Part shown: one piece after another, positions 1-13,900 of the stretch | Numbering within the stretch: position 1 is the stretch's first letter | Layout: every line of letters starts with the position of its first letter | Origin: Kryptolebias marmoratus | Taxonomy: Eukaryota > Chordata > Actinopteri > Cyprinodontiformes > Rivulidae | Length of the DNA stretch: 64,000 nucleotides | Assembly: GCF_001649575.2 (NCBI RefSeq) | Contig: NC_051433.1 | Coordinates: 27,940,957 to 28,004,956 of the forward strand | Direction: 5' to 3' | Program-made: the position numbers and the translations under genes | The notes under the pieces: model-generated | Seen by the model: only the letters and a program-made list of their open reading frames with translations | Told to the model about the DNA's origin: nothing | Database searches by the model: none

Positions 1-894
1 AGAGACTAAGACCGGTGGTAGGTGGCCATTCGCCAGCCAACCGTGATCTAGTAAAAAAGACTATTTATTATTTAAAATAGGGCTATTTATTATGTAATAT
101 TGTAAGAAATCTGTATCAAATAGTTACACAACTACAGTTTTACAGAAAGGCACTTTTGAAATACTTTTTTAAACAAAAATACAATTAAAAATAAATACTA
201 ATTTATTGCACCCAATTTAAATCCTAATTTAAGTCACATTTACAAATAAATCAAATTAACATAAATGAAAAAGTGCAAACAAAGCACCAACACCAGGCCA
301 ATGAATAAGAACAGACAACTCTGAAAAACAGAGAGATGCTGTACTGTACTGTGCATATCTAATGCTGAATTTAATAGCATCATCATTTAATGTTAAACAA
401 GGATAATATTTTCATTAAGCACAAAATATGCTTACCGTATTCAGTCTTGTAAAGCCACCCTGACTGCCCGGTGGAAGCGTTTATACTTGGCACTTAAGTC
501 GGTGCAGTATTCTCCAAAAAGACAGGGGGCAGAATGCTACGTAACCAGTGGAAATACGGTAAAAAGAGAGCAGATGGTTGAACGGAGCGTGCGGTCCACA
601 CCAAGTTATAAAAGGTGCATGACGTGACACCGCGGGGAAACTCTGCTGTACAGATGAACACTTTTGTGTAACTGTTTTTTTTTTTTTGTTCTAAAATGTA
701 GACGAGCATTCTTTGCTGTCAGTGTTATTTCAAACATATTTCTTTTTTTTTTAAATTATTTGTAACAATATTCAACTTTGCTATCATCAATACATTTGAA
801 AAAAGCCTCTGTGCAAAATGGGGTTTAAAAACCCGTCCCCGTCAAAAACCTGTTCATTATGCTTAGTCAGGCACTGTTTTTTTTTTTTCATTAA

Positions 895-965
895 TCCATA
901 CTGCTTTTCGTGCCCCCCCTTCAATGGCGCTGCACCCCACACTTTGGGAACCACTGCTGTAGTTG
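895..965. mobile_element. hAT-type MITE end fragment
   Basis: The piece reading GGGAACCACTGCTGTAG after a C-run and GCGCTGCACCCCACAC resembles the common vertebrate hAT terminus (CAGTGGTTCCCAAA on the other strand). Only one end is recognisable. Confidence 0.45.
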
Positions 966-1254
966 TAGACATTTTAATTCTCATCCAATGAACTTTTTGA
1001 ATTCAAAGGAAAAGTGTGGAGTTCCAAGTTTTTAATAAGAAGTCAGGTGATCTGTGAATGTAAGCTGAAATCACAAGCTAATTCCTCCCCCTTGCTTCCC
1101 TCTTAAAGGTCATTCAGGTCTTTGTAAGGTCTTGTTTCACAAGAGAGATGCTTTGGTCACCTGCATGAAGGTGTAAATTGGAGTGAAAATGATTGGGAAT
1201 CAGGCTTAACGTTCCATTGTGGGTTTTGAAAAGCTGAAACCTCAGACCTCCACT

Positions 1255-1560
1255 GTTTAAAGTAGGTCTTTTTCTTTTGATGTAAATGGTTTCCTTTACC
1301 CTGTCTCAAACAATACATCTTCTCTGTCCAAAATATGAACATTGTTGTCCTCAAAAAGTGTCTCTTATCTTTGAGGTGTAGGTGAACAGCTGAGTCCTGT
1401 CCTGAAGAACTGGCCTTCCTGTGTTGAGCCATACATTTATGGACAGGCTGTTTAGTTTCACCTATAGAAAACCCTTGATTCACTTGAGCATTTGGACAGG
1501 AAGATTTGTCCCTTGTCAAGCACCCCTCACACAGAGGTTCTAAAAAACCAAAATGTGCCA
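1255..1560 (-). mobile_element. Penelope-like element fragment, GIY-YIG endonuclease region
   Basis: On the - strand the frame reads GETKQPVHKCMAQHRKASSS then GQDSAVHLHLKDKRHF, matching the GIY-YIG endonuclease end of fish Penelope-like retroelements (GETKQPLHRRMAQHRRA type). It is truncated and frame-degenerate; no reverse transcriptase portion remains here. Confidence 0.75.
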
Positions 1561-1683
1561 CAAGCTAAACACAGCTGTCCTCTCTTTTAAACTGTAGACA
1601 CAAGTTGTGCAGTCAAACCAGCCAACATACTGAAGGAGCCATCATTGTCCCATGCTAGCTGCACATAATGAAATGTTTATCAG

Positions 1684-2665
1684 TCTGAGGCCCCGTCCAC
1701 ACAGAAACAGCATTTTAGGAGCCCTTAAGTGATATTTTTTGAAACCAAACTTCAGTGTGAGAAAATCCCTAACTGTCACCATTGTGTCCTTGTGTGGACA
1801 GACAAAACACAACTATTTTTAAATGCTGATGTCATAGTCCCACTTCTAACTTCATCTATGACCCCAAATGTTAGGGAAGTAACAGCAGTAATCTAACAAG
1901 GTTGAATCAAGTCCTCTGGACGGGTTCTTCTTTGCTGAAAACATTTTGTCTTTTTTCAAAAAGACTTATTCAGTCTGAAGAGCTGCTAGCAAACTCAGCC
2001 TTATAAGCAGCACCTTTACATAGTAAATAAACCAGTTGCTGGTGACACCCAAAACTAGTTGTTCACATGCAAAAGAAGGACCATCAGCCTAATGACTGAT
2101 GGTTAGGGCCAGCAGTAATGACAGATTACATTCTTGTGTTTGTGCTGTAGACATGCTGTAAAGGTGTTTACTGTAGAACTTCAATGGACAGACAAGGTTG
2201 ATTAACAATAAAATGACCTTAAATAGAGCAGAGCTAAAACCCTAAGTTCACCAAATAATCCAAAGCCAAAATGTTTTGGACATTATAAAACTGTCAACAA
2301 TTCAGAACAAAAACAAAACCTAAATGTTGCAGAAATAACTACAATATACATAAAGTATGCTTTTAAAAGATGTAAGAAATGCAATAGTTTAAAAGAAACT
2401 TGTGTATAATTCACTAAGCTACTCCTCTGCTTGATATCTTTATGTCCGTGTTTCATGTCATGTTTTCAGTTTCTGGTGTATTTTTGTGGCATAGTTACAG
2501 TGTTACATACAGGCCCGGTATAGTTACTACAGTGTTTGGGTTGTGTTTTTTTTTTGTGTGTGTTTCCATGTGGATGAAAACATTTCTAGAAAAAGTTTTG
2601 TGTTTATGAGAGAGATGATCATTTTGGAAAGGCAGTGTTCCCGTGTGGAAAGTGCCTGATTCTAA
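1684..2665. mobile_element. Possible non-autonomous element with GGCCCCGTCCACAC-type ends
   Basis: The left side begins GGCCCCGTCCACACAGAAAC. Near 2630-2650 the other strand reads GGCACTTTCCACACGGGAAC, an imperfect inverted match. Such ends are common on fish DNA transposons. At 1907-1985 is a segment (CTGGACGGGTTCTTCTTTGC) of a type often found next to Penelope copies. Boundaries are approximate. Confidence 0.4.
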
Positions 2666-3649
2666 GCTTATCTCTGTTTGTCGATAAATTAATCGCAGGT
2701 CTTTGTAGTGTATTGTGTGGTTTAGAAGAGATCAGTTTTGTTGGAGGACAGGCGTGTATGTGCAGTCATAACAGGGATTCCTGTGCATCCATCTTTGTGG
2801 GCAACAATGTGTGGAATGTCAGATATGTGTGAGTGAGCGTCTGAGCTGAGAGAGATGCAGGCAACATGTATGTTGTTGTTGTGTTTTCTGCAGGAGGGTG
2901 ACCCAACCACCCCACTATATTTTATTGGAGTGATGTGGTTCCCTCAGACAATTAAGGTCAAGTTCTAGATGCACAAGGCTTTTTGCCTACTTGTCATTTC
3001 ATAGTAGATAGACTAAACTTGATGATAACCCCAGCCTGGTGAGGAAATATTTAGTTCCATGAAAGAAAAACTTCAACTGAGTATGTCTGAAACAGCTCAT
3101 AAGGTACTCTCATCAGTTTTGGTGTACTATTGACCTTTCATTGAAGGGTTGCAGCAATTGGTCAACATAACTGACGGCCTTGACTTAAAAAATGTGGTTG
3201 GTGCGGATTTTTTTTTTTTTGTGGAGTTGTCCTACACAGAACCATTAATAGGCTGCCCTGGTCATAAAGAACCATGTAAATGTTTTGGGAACTTTAATGT
3301 AAGACCTGAAGACATATTGCCTCTATTGGTAGCCAAGAAATACCAACAAGGAAGAACTTTGAGGGAAGTGGGAAGTAGGGAGTGGGGGGACGAGACGGAA
3401 ACTTTCAAAAAGGTAGGAGCACTTCATTGGAAACAAACTACATGTTGAATTCAGATTGTTTAAATCAGAACTTTCCTTCCACATAAGTGCAACTGCAATG
3501 GATGGACATCTGAAAAAAACCTTAGAACTCTGATACCAACTCTTGATAGGTTTTAGTGAGTAAGGTTGGTGCATCATGTCATCCTTTTTTTTATTGTTCC
3601 TGTTTGTACAGTGATGTTTGAGTCTCATGGACATCAACATATATAACTA

Positions 3650-3960
3650 GAGAGAGGACCAGAAGGCAGAAGTTGAAGCCACAAACAATGAGCGTCCCCT
3701 ACTGGCCACCTACAGTAAAAAAATTTTTAAGACCGTACGTGGCACTTCCGCATTGAGGGAACAGCCCCAAGTCCTTCGTGCGCAGAATCTGGCTCCAAAA
3801 GAATAATATGACAGCATCCATTTTGGCTTCTGTTTTGAACAGCGTAGGTTAATGGAGTTGTTTCAACCATCTTGTAAAAATTGCTTTGCATCATATCTGG
3901 GTTTTACCAACAAGTTCATAAGTCAGTTTAAAACCATATGTCAGAAAGGCTGCATAATTT
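3650..3960 (+). repeat. Dispersed repeat family Q, copy 1
   Basis: It shares AGTTGAAGCCACAAACAATG, GAGCGTCCC and a CATTTTGGCTTC block with reverse-oriented copies at 35795-36175 and 46925-47345. Non-coding, with no obvious terminal repeats. Confidence 0.6.
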
Positions 3961-4832
3961 AAATCAGGAAGTAAACGTTTCCACAGAGTGGATGTGATTA
4001 TCTGTGGGCTGAAGGCTCGTGACGGTGAAAACAGAAACTGTTTTATGACACATTATCTCATGCAGGTCAAAGCTGTGAGACATCTGCCATGTTGGCACTA
4101 ACGGAAAGAAAACGAAAGTTTAGTTTAAAGTGTCCTTTTCTACCTTGAGCATCAGCACTTTGATACCTGGTACTTTGAATTCTTAGGTGTCTTTTTATCG
4201 CTTGCTGTTGTTACCTGCCACACAATGCAGCAGTTAGTAAGCAAAGTGGTTTCAACAAGCATCTATATGACTGAACTAACTCAAGAAGGTTTATTTATTA
4301 CAAAGGCTCAACAGTAAGGTATCAAGGAAAACTTCCCATTTAAGGCAGTTTACTGTTCAATGAATAATCATTATAAATAATTGTGGTTACAATAATGACA
4401 AAAACAATCGTAAATAATGTTTTATCCATAATTGAGAAGCTCCATTCCTGAGGTGTTATTTGAACAAATACCTGAAGATTTGTGTTTACTGCCATGCAAA
4501 GTAGGGGTTTGTTTTCACCCAGAGTAAATACCCAGATGTGTTGCTGCACTGTATGATTTATTATAATTATTCTACTTTATGTATGTAACCAGCACAAGTC
4601 CTCCAAAACAAGTGTATATTGTGTATATTTTGTCAGTAGTTAGAGCTAGGAAGATTTCAGTGAGCTAGTGTACCAGTATAAATGGCAATTCCCGTACATT
4701 GATCAAACAGTTTGCTTGCTTCATGACCAGTGTTGTGACTCTAATCCTCTGTTAGTGGGTCAGTCTAAAGATCAGGAACAGTCAAGCTTGTGATGGGAAC
4801 TTCTGCACATGTTTCTGTTCTTCCTCTTTCAG

Positions 4833-4970
4833 CTCTTCACTGATGGAACCACCAACAAGTTGGTGGGCTGCTATGTGGATGACAGTCCTGAGGATGTGGT
4901 CCTGGTCCGAGTGTATGGAAACAAGACAGAGCTAATTGTGGACAGAGATAATGAGCTCAAAAGCTTTCAG
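4833..4970 (+). CDS. etnk2: etnk2 coding exon (first visible)
   Basis: The exon follows a polypyrimidine tract and CAG, and ends at TTTCAG/gtagag. Phase 0 at both ends, 46 codons from LFTDGTTNK to NELKSFQ. This is the glycine/asparagine-rich start of the kinase N-lobe (FTDGxTNK), conserved in ETNK1 and ETNK2. Confidence 0.93.
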
Positions 4971-7900
4971 GTAGAGCTAGATGTGTTGTTGAGCTTACCT
5001 CAGGTAATTGTCGGATGTTTCAGAATAAGCTCTCTGATCTAAATTCTCTCTCTCTCTAGGTGCTACATGCTAACGGTTGTGCTCCACGCCTCTACTGCAC
5101 TTTTCAAAACGGCATCTGCTATGAATTCATGCAGGGAGATGCTCTCGGCCCTCAGGATGTTCGAGATCCAACTTTGCTCCGGTCAGAATAAAACAGAGTT
5201 GTAACTTTTTTTTAGGGCTTTTATATACTTTGTTAACAAACAATAAAATGCTTATCAGTGTATGAACTAAGTGACCTGGTGTAACTGTTTGTCAGAGCTT
5301 CTGTGATGTCATTTTCCTACACAGAGGATTGTACACACAAGGCTGTTCATTAGATTGGAGGATCCACACTGGAATAAAGTCTGAAATTATTCCAAAAGCA
5401 TTTAGTAAAGAGGTCGAGTCAAATACAGATGTGGAATTATCTAGAATGTTTGCTTGATTTTTCAGTTAAGCTTATGATGTTTATCGAAAACACTAAAACT
5501 GAAATGCAGATACAGGAAAAAAAAAATTCAACTGACCATTTATTTCCCATAAATAAACACTGATTTATATACTTTTTATGCATAATAAAGAATCCAAAAT
5601 GGCAAACGCTGAAACCCCCCCTAATAATCATAGGCTGCTGACCAACAATTGGCATAGATACGAACCTAACATTGAAAACACAATAAAAAAAGCGAATGTG
5701 ATTAGCATCATGTGTACCACTAGAAATTTATACACAAATCAAACCTTTCAAAGTCATAACTGTCAAAGACAGTTATATTGTGAAAACTAAAGCTTTTATG
5801 TACAGAAATATATTCTTCAGGTGAAGAAAAGATTAAAATGATGTGAAAACACACAACATGCTTATACAACATCAGCTATGGCAAGTCTACAAGGTGCAGC
5901 ACAGATTACCATCATCTGTTTTTGACAATTGAAAGTTGATTCAAAATCCTCTATGTTTGTGACTTGATGCATCTAAAAATATATTATAACCTTCTACCCC
6001 TCCTCTCCTGGAACATTCTTTCTTTTTCTAATCTTGAAGATGAAGAGTAACTTCACCCTGTAGTGGGACTTTCTGTCACCAGATCAGACAAAGATTTTTT
6101 TTGTTGTACTCTTCTTGGTATCAGTGTACTATGAGATGTAGTCTTGTTGATGAGCTGTTCTTTCGTTCTCCTCTCAGGCTGATAGCCAGAGAAATGGCTC
6201 GCATCCATGCCATTCATGCCCACAATGGCTGCATCCCCAAACCCAACCTATGGATCAAGATGAGGAAGTATTTCTCGCTTGTGGCCACAGAGTTCACTGA
6301 ACAAGCTTCCAACATCAGGTGACTTCTTGCTCCAATTCTGACTCTCAGTTCCAGAGCGGCACTCACTGTTGATAGTGATGCAAATGTTTCATGAAGTGCA
6401 GCCTAGTTTGGCTGTAAAATGAGTTTAGGTTGTCCAACAGCTGTTATTATCTCAGAGCCCCTGGTGACACAGTACTGTAGCACTTAAGGTTAGTTTGCAC
6501 CTTTGAATATCGGGCGAACACTTTCTATTGTTAGATTTAGATGTTGTGTAATGTGCTAGTAATAGAAATACTGCTTTTGTGTTTTAGCCAAACCTAAAAA
6601 ATCATATCAGTAATGACGTTTTAGCAATGAAACCTTTAGAATATGATAAATAAGACCCCTTTCTTATTTTTGCATGTTTGCATTCTTTTTAGTGGTATAT
6701 TGAGAAAGTTGGCTATAGAAAAATAACATCACAACCTCTTCTCTTTAAGTATCTTATACATTAGCATCGTAGCATGGTCCCCATCAACATCAGATTGCCT
6801 CAGATTTATAGGTCGTCTAAAAATTCTGTGATATGGACTTAGGGACTTTGAAATGTCCCATAATACCCTCTTATACACTCACCAGCTATTTTTTTTAGGT
6901 ACATTTGTTCTTTTGCTTGTGAACACAAATAGCTAGTCAGCCGATCACATGGCAGCAACTCTGTGCATTTAGACATAAATGTAGTAAATACAACTTGCTG
7001 AATTTCAAACCAATTATCAGAATGTAGAAGAAAAGAGGATTAAAGTTACTTTGAATGTGGTGTGATTGTTCGTGCCAGGCAGGCTTGTCTGATTAGTTTT
7101 TGAAACTGCTGATCTACTGGGATTTTTACTCACAACCATCTCTAAAGTTTACAGAGACTCATCAGAACTGAATTGAAGAAGTGACTAAATAATTTTAATA
7201 AAACATTGCTATATATTCAGTGGGTTGGTACTCGGCTAAAGCTACATATTTTTTTGAAACTACTTTTCAGTAGTTGGACTTTTTTATTTCATGCCACTGT
7301 TGAGTGCCGAAGTTACTGAAGTGTAGACTTTTGGTCTTAGTTATTATTATTAATTAATTTGGCATAAAAGGAAAAAAAATCCCTCTCTTTCACCACTTGC
7401 TGGTTGTTTTGGTTTATTCAAAAGCTGCATGTGAACTTTAGAGGAAAAATAATCTGTTAATAAAACACCAGAGGCTGCAGTGGAGCGACATCATCATCAT
7501 CTTCATCAGGGAGTCAGCAGAGATATAATACAATAAGGTTGCACTGTATTTACTGTAATAACTTTGTAAAATTAAACAGCTTCACATATGAACCTATAAT
7601 TCACTCTATATTTCAAAGTGAAGGATTGTTTCTATACTTTCATTGAAAACAAATGTGATGAACTTTTATAAAAGGGCTGTAAAGTTTGTCCTTTATAAAT
7701 GACCCACAGGCTGCCTTTTAAACGCTTTTTACTGAGCCATTTAACATTTTGTTGAACTGAAACACTTTATGCTGTATTTTTTTTTAATTTGTCAGTATTC
7801 ATAAAATTAAAAATTTTTTGGGCTATTATAAAAATGTTATTAACCCACAATATGATGAAACATAAAATACAGAAAAAACAGAATTAAAAAAAAAAAAACT

Positions 7901-10900
7901 GGGGGAAAAACAGATTTCATATGGCCTTACAGTATAATAGAAGTGCACTATATTGCTGATTTTATTTATTTATTCATGTTTATTGTTTTATCCAGTCGCC
8001 TACATCTGAATAAATACTTTCCGTTATTTTAAGTGAAAGTTCAACAGGAAGGTATCAAGAAAAAAATATATATTCAAGGCAGTTTGCTGTTTTTTAAGTC
8101 CAATAATGCAAACTCAGTCCATAAACATTTTTTATAATGATTACAATATTGATCAAAATATTCATGATGATCATTTTTTTCATAATCGAGCAACCCTAAC
8201 AGGTAATATACGTAATGAGAATGCATCATGGAAACATTACATGTATGTCATATACATCAAAGGACTTCACACAGAGCGCCTAATTTTTTCTTGTTTTAAC
8301 CCAGGTAAAAGGATTTTCTTGAAAGCATGTGGCAGCAGCTTTAGTTTGTAAAATCTGAAGTTAAACAACTGCTAGACCCTCTGAGAACAATTTTTGACCT
8401 CTGAATGGCAAATGTTTCCAGAGCAGCCAAAGTTAATGTGATTAGAGTGCATGAACACGTTCAGGAGGAAGAAATAATTTACAAACCACACATGTTTAAC
8501 TTGTTCTTGCTAATGTCTGATAGTAAAAACAACAATGCGTTAAATTCAAAAAAATGAGCTGTATTTTTCCTTATATGTGACAGTTCTAAGCAGCAAAAGC
8601 TACTGCCCCTGACTGTAGCATAGTGCTCTTACAATAGCGTCTCTTATAGCTGATAACTTTGTTACTGTGTGAACCAACAAACTGTACACCTGTTGCTTTA
8701 AGTTAAGGGTAATAAAGTACCAATAAGTTCAGTTTCCACGTTTTTGCACACTGAACACAATAAATAATATTTACATGATATATTTAAATGTTAACTTATC
8801 TTAACCTGCAGGTCAGGGACCGTAACATAACCAAATGACTGATTATAAGTAATCTATTCACTTATACTAACAAACATTCATCAGCTGCTGGCAGGTTGTG
8901 CTTTACTGTACCTTTCACCATGTGCAAGGCCGAAGTGATGTCAGTTATTGTCATCTGCACTAGTTCTGTGAGAAAGTGTCCTGCAGCTGGCCTCACATTA
9001 CATTTACATTTGTTGTAACTGGAGTTGTTTGTCCAGCCTATTCCACAGATGTGCAATGGGACTGATATCTGAAAAATTTGCCTTAAATTCATTGCATTTC
9101 TAAAACCATTTTTATGTTGTGATGGGACATCTTACTCATTTAAAATTGTCAGTGACTTTGTTCATGTACTGTCATGGACAAAAGAAAGTACATCCTCCTT
9201 AAGTTCTGGGGTTTTAGTATCAGGACATAGTACTGGTCTGGTCTTTACCAGGCTCCTAATTTATTTAAATATTACCTAAAATATACAAAAACACACAACA
9301 GATTCCACAATGTTATTGTTATTCAACAAAAATAAAGACAAAAGGAAAAAGGTCCCATCCAGCCCCAGATCCAGCAGGTTGTCGAACCTCATTAGCAGCA
9401 GTAACTCTCATCAGTGGTTTTCTGTAGGACTTTATCAGTCCTCACATGGTTGTGGAGGAATTTTGTCCCCCTTTTTTGCTGCAACAGTTCAGGTTTGCAG
9501 ACAATGGTTTCTGCACAGCTCTCTTACAATCCCACTGGAGCCTGTCAGTCAGGTTGAGGTCTGGACTTTATTTGGATTATTAAAATACCTTGATTCTTTT
9601 CCTTTTCAGCTATTCTGTTCTTGGAGTGGGACTTTTTAGGCACCTTACAGTTTGATGCGACTGCAATTCAGAGGCCTGTGATGTGATTATAAGACAACTA
9701 TTGATGTATCTTGAGTCATCCCCATTTTGAACAAAATCCTGAACATAGAATCTCTCAGACCTTAAAATAAATAAATAAATAACATTACTCTACACTGCAG
9801 CATAAAAAAGTTTTCATTCAATCAAAATTTGGGGATCTAAATCAGGGGTGGAAATTAAAAATTTTGTCCACCAGCCATAGTGGCTGGTGGACACATTTTT
9901 TTACCAGCCACTCAAATATTTTACCAGCCACTATTTTTTGTTGTGACAAAAAGTAATTTCATATGATGATGATGATGATGATGGAGGTGAGTGGAAGCAG
10001 TTGTTGTGCCCTACAAGCTGAACAATACCTCTTTCTGGACACTGCATGGAAATAACTAGACTTTTCTTATTTTATTTTTTTACGCACACTGACCGACGTC
10101 ATGACGTCATTGATTCAGTTAAAAAAAAAAACATTGTTTAACTTTCGGTTCTTCCTGTGACTACTCTTGAAAAACAGAAAATAAAATAGCTTCTCATCAC
10201 AACACCTAATTGGTGTTAGACTGCGTGTAATCTGTAGTGGATCGAGTGCATCATATGGGTTTGCAGTGAACTGTTGTAATATTTTTATTATTCAGGCGGT
10301 TTTCTCCGCCTGAAGTGATATTTCGCTTTTATCTAAATACCATTCGGGTTGAATGTTATTTAGATCATTAATTATCCAACAACTAGTTAATTTACCAAAA
10401 AGTCCTTAACTGTGTTTATTCCTCTCATCATGGACAACAAGTCCTGTGAATTTGGAGACATTTGTTCTTTTTTTNNNNNNNNNNNNNNNNNNNNNNNNNN
10501 NNNNNNNNNNNNNNNNNNNNNNNNNNNNNNNNNNNNNNNNNNNNCTGTGTTTATTCCTCTGTATTATGATATTATTAGCACATTTTATTTTTAAAAGAAT
10601 TATGTTTTTTTGTTTTTTTAATGAGAAATATTTCCCCTCTAAACAATTCTGTTAATAGATAAGTCATTATTTACGGAGACGCAGGGGGAACCGTATCTGA
10701 TGGGAGAACGCGGCTCGACGTAACAGCAGCAACTCGAGCACATTGCTGCCCCCTATATGTCAAGAGGACAAATAACACCTTTTCTGTTCAAATTGCTAAT
10801 CCGCCACAGTGGCGTGTGTTGATCAAATTCACCCGCCACTTTAAATATTTACCCGCATTTGGCCGGTGGCGGGTGCTAATTTCCACCCCTGATCTAAATG

Positions 10901-13900
10901 ACCAAAAAAACTTTGATCGCTTGATGGTCCCCTGGCTAGCAGCAGCAGCAGCTAGTAGCTACTACTGGCTTTTTTTTTTCTCTCCTTTTTCCTCCTAGGA
11001 TGGAAACATGTACACAACTTGTATATAGTGTGGCTCTCATCAACATAATTATTTTCTCTTTACCTTCATAGAATCCCAAATACTTCCAAACATTAGCTTT
11101 CAATGCAGAAGGTGCCATTTGTATGCCTCAGTCAGCCATCTCATTCTCCTCTGTGTACATGCTGTAAACTGTCCAGGAGCTGCATTTCAACACTCCTTTT
11201 GTATTCCTTGACATGACCTTAATAACAATTAGTTATTGATTTTTGCCACTTTTAAATCGATTTAGAATTGTTCATGTCCATATCATGATCCATCAGTAAA
11301 TTGATTGCAATCCCCACCTCTATTCTGTTGTTCTGTTGCAACCTGACAGTTTGGTCCAAGCTTCAGCTGTTGGACATATGGTCTCACATTTGACTCTAGA
11401 ATCCTTTGGTCTACAGAAGACTTCGTGGTCTTCTCAAAAAGTTCTGTGGCTGCAAAACAACCTCAAACCATCAGCCCTCCACCATAGTTGGTTTGAGGTG
11501 TTTGTGCTGATATAATGTGTTTGGCTTTCTCTAAACACAGCATGACCCCTCTGACCTTGGGGGGGATTGTTGGAACATCCACTTCTATAAAGATTGAGAG
11601 CTGTCTTAAATGTTTTACACTTGTGAAGAATCTTTCTCTCATAATGATGGACTCAAAACTGTTGGAGATTGATGGACAGCAGCAGTGGCTTCTCCAGGTT
11701 TATTGCTGATATCTTTCCTCCTTGGACACTGTGTAAACACACACCTGTTTACTCCAGAGGAGCAAACTGAACTCCTGCTTTTACAGAGGTGCTCACATTG
11801 ATGATGATCAGTTAATCAATATATTTGATCAGCAGCACCTGCCTGCTACCGAACCTTTTAAATCCTGTGAAAACAGCAAGGATGGATTTAGTTTTTCACT
11901 CACAGCTTTTCTACTTTGGTTTAATTGTTGTTTATTAAATAAGGTATGGTGGAGTCTATTGTCTTTTTGTACATTAAAGGGACATTTAAGTAAATGTAGA
12001 ACCTGGTAAAGACCTGATCAGTTTTACTATGTCCTGATACATTAAACTTTAGACTTAAAAGAAGGTGGGCTTTCTTTTTCTCAGGACTGTAGGTGGTACA
12101 GGTCAGTCCAGGTGAATTGAGAGCGCAGTATTTCCCAGCAAAACATTATCCGAAGAATCACACTGCTCCTGCTGGTTTGCTTATTTCTTCTGGTTCATCC
12201 TGATGTCTCACCAGGTATTGCACATGAACTCAAACTCTGTAAGGAAGGTATGTGGCCTGTTTACTTTTCCCCGTGGTGGGAAAAAAAACAGGATTAATCA
12301 GACCAGGTCATCTTCCTCTGATGCTCTGTGCTTCAGTTCTGATGTTCAACTGCTTTTTGTAGGAGCTTTCAGTACTGGACACAAGTCAGCATGGATAATT
12401 TGACATTTAGTTGCTATAAGGTCCTAAACACAACAGAGGTGTACTCTGTTTTTTAACATTTTTTATTGGATTATGCATTATTCTTTCCACCTGTGTGAGT
12501 TACAGTGGCTCTTCTCTTAGATCAGATGTCTGATTAGAGTTCACTTTTCATGTAAATCAGTCTGCATGGGAGCAGAGACCCCATCACAGGTTCACTGATC
12601 ATTTTTTCCTTCCATTAACCCCTTATTGGTAAATGGTAAATGGCTTGCACTTATATAGCGCTTTATCTAGTCCAAGGACCCCAAAGCGCTTTACACTACA
12701 GTCATTCACCCATTCATCCTCACATTCACACACTGATGGCAGTAAGCTACATTGTAGCCACAGCTGCCCTGGGGCGGACTGACAGAAGTGAGGCTGCCAT
12801 CACACCGGCGCCACCACCACTCTGCACACTTGAATCTCTCAAAGTTGCATAAAATTTTTACTTCTGCTATTTTTTTTCTGCTTCACTTGCTGCCAGATAC
12901 AGACATGGTCAAACTTTTTTGTACCGTTTAATCAAAGAAAAAAAAACCCAACAACACAAAAGTCACTGAGATGACTCAAAACGGACAAACGTAATGAATA
13001 AAAAATACTAAAAGTCAGCTAATGAAAATTAGTCATTGGTTTTGAATTTTAGTCTACCAGAATTATTCAAAAGAAAAAACAAATGAATATGTGCTGTTTG
13101 GTATCATGGTGTGTACCACATTAAGCATGAAGCTCAGAAAGCTAAGAACAGAGTTGTTTCAGGAGCTTAGAAAGAAAATTATTGACATCATGTTAAAGGT
13201 ACAGACTAGAAGACCATCCCCAAGCAGCTTGATGTTCCTGTGACTAGAGCTGCACAGATTATTCAGAAGGTTAATGTCTACAGGACTGGGGCCAACCTCC
13301 CTGGATGTGGCTGCAAAAGGAAAACTGATGACAAAATGAAGATATGGTTAATACAAATGGTGACTGAAGAGCCCAGGGCAAGGTCCATCAGTGTCAGATC
13401 ACACCATCGGTTACTGTTTGAGCCATAGTGGACTAGAAGACGACCGTGAAGGACACCAAATCATAAAGAAGCAACTGGAATTTGACAAAATGTGTATTGA
13501 GAAGCCACAAAGCTTCTGAGAGAATGTTCTTTAGGCGGATGAGACAAAACTGGAGCTTTTTAGCAACAAGTCTCAGCTCTGTGTTCACAGATGCAAAAAT
13601 GGAAAAGTACAAAAAAAAACCTGTACCTAAAGTGAAACATGGATGAGGTTTGCTCTGTTCTGGGGCTGCTTTTCTGCATCTGACACAGGGTGTCTTGAAT
13701 TTGTGCAGGGTCCAATGAAATCTCAAGACTATCAGGGCATTCTATAGTGTAATGTGCTGTCAGTGAAAATAATGATGTGGTTTATCAAATGTTTAGTTTT
13801 GTGAAAAGGGAAAATAAAAAAGATTTTTAAAGTGAGGTAATTAAGGTTTTAGCATTGAACTTGTTGAGCTGACGGGTTATCGGTTTCCCCTGGTGGTCAG

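Larger units (their letters stand above)
1..4832 (+). other. etnk2 intron 1 (no first exon seen)
   Basis: This stretch is mostly AT-rich with scattered repeat debris. No GC-rich segment or frame resembling the ETNK N-terminus followed by a donor was found, so exon 1 is placed upstream of the window. 2660-3640 and 3965-4830 hold nothing recognisable. Confidence 0.7.
9168..12098 (-). mobile_element. Degenerate Tc1-like transposon with long terminal inverted repeats
   Basis: The left end (ATGGACAAAAGAAAGTACAT, later TATCAGGACATAGTACTGG and GGTCTTTACCAGG) reappears inverted at 12000-12095. Inside, 11340-11530 on the - strand resembles the C-terminal part of a fish Tc1 transposase, heavily mutated; 9310-9600 is also degenerate. 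A hAT element is inserted inside it. Confidence 0.7.

Noticed and set aside
3149..3640. Open frames of 99 and 105 codons
   Set aside because: Low-complexity, no recognised domain, and in an AT-rich intron.
1..4832. A first exon of etnk2 in the left flank
   Set aside because: No frame resembling the ETNK N-terminus followed by a donor was found; the + strand ORF at 2635 has no similarity.
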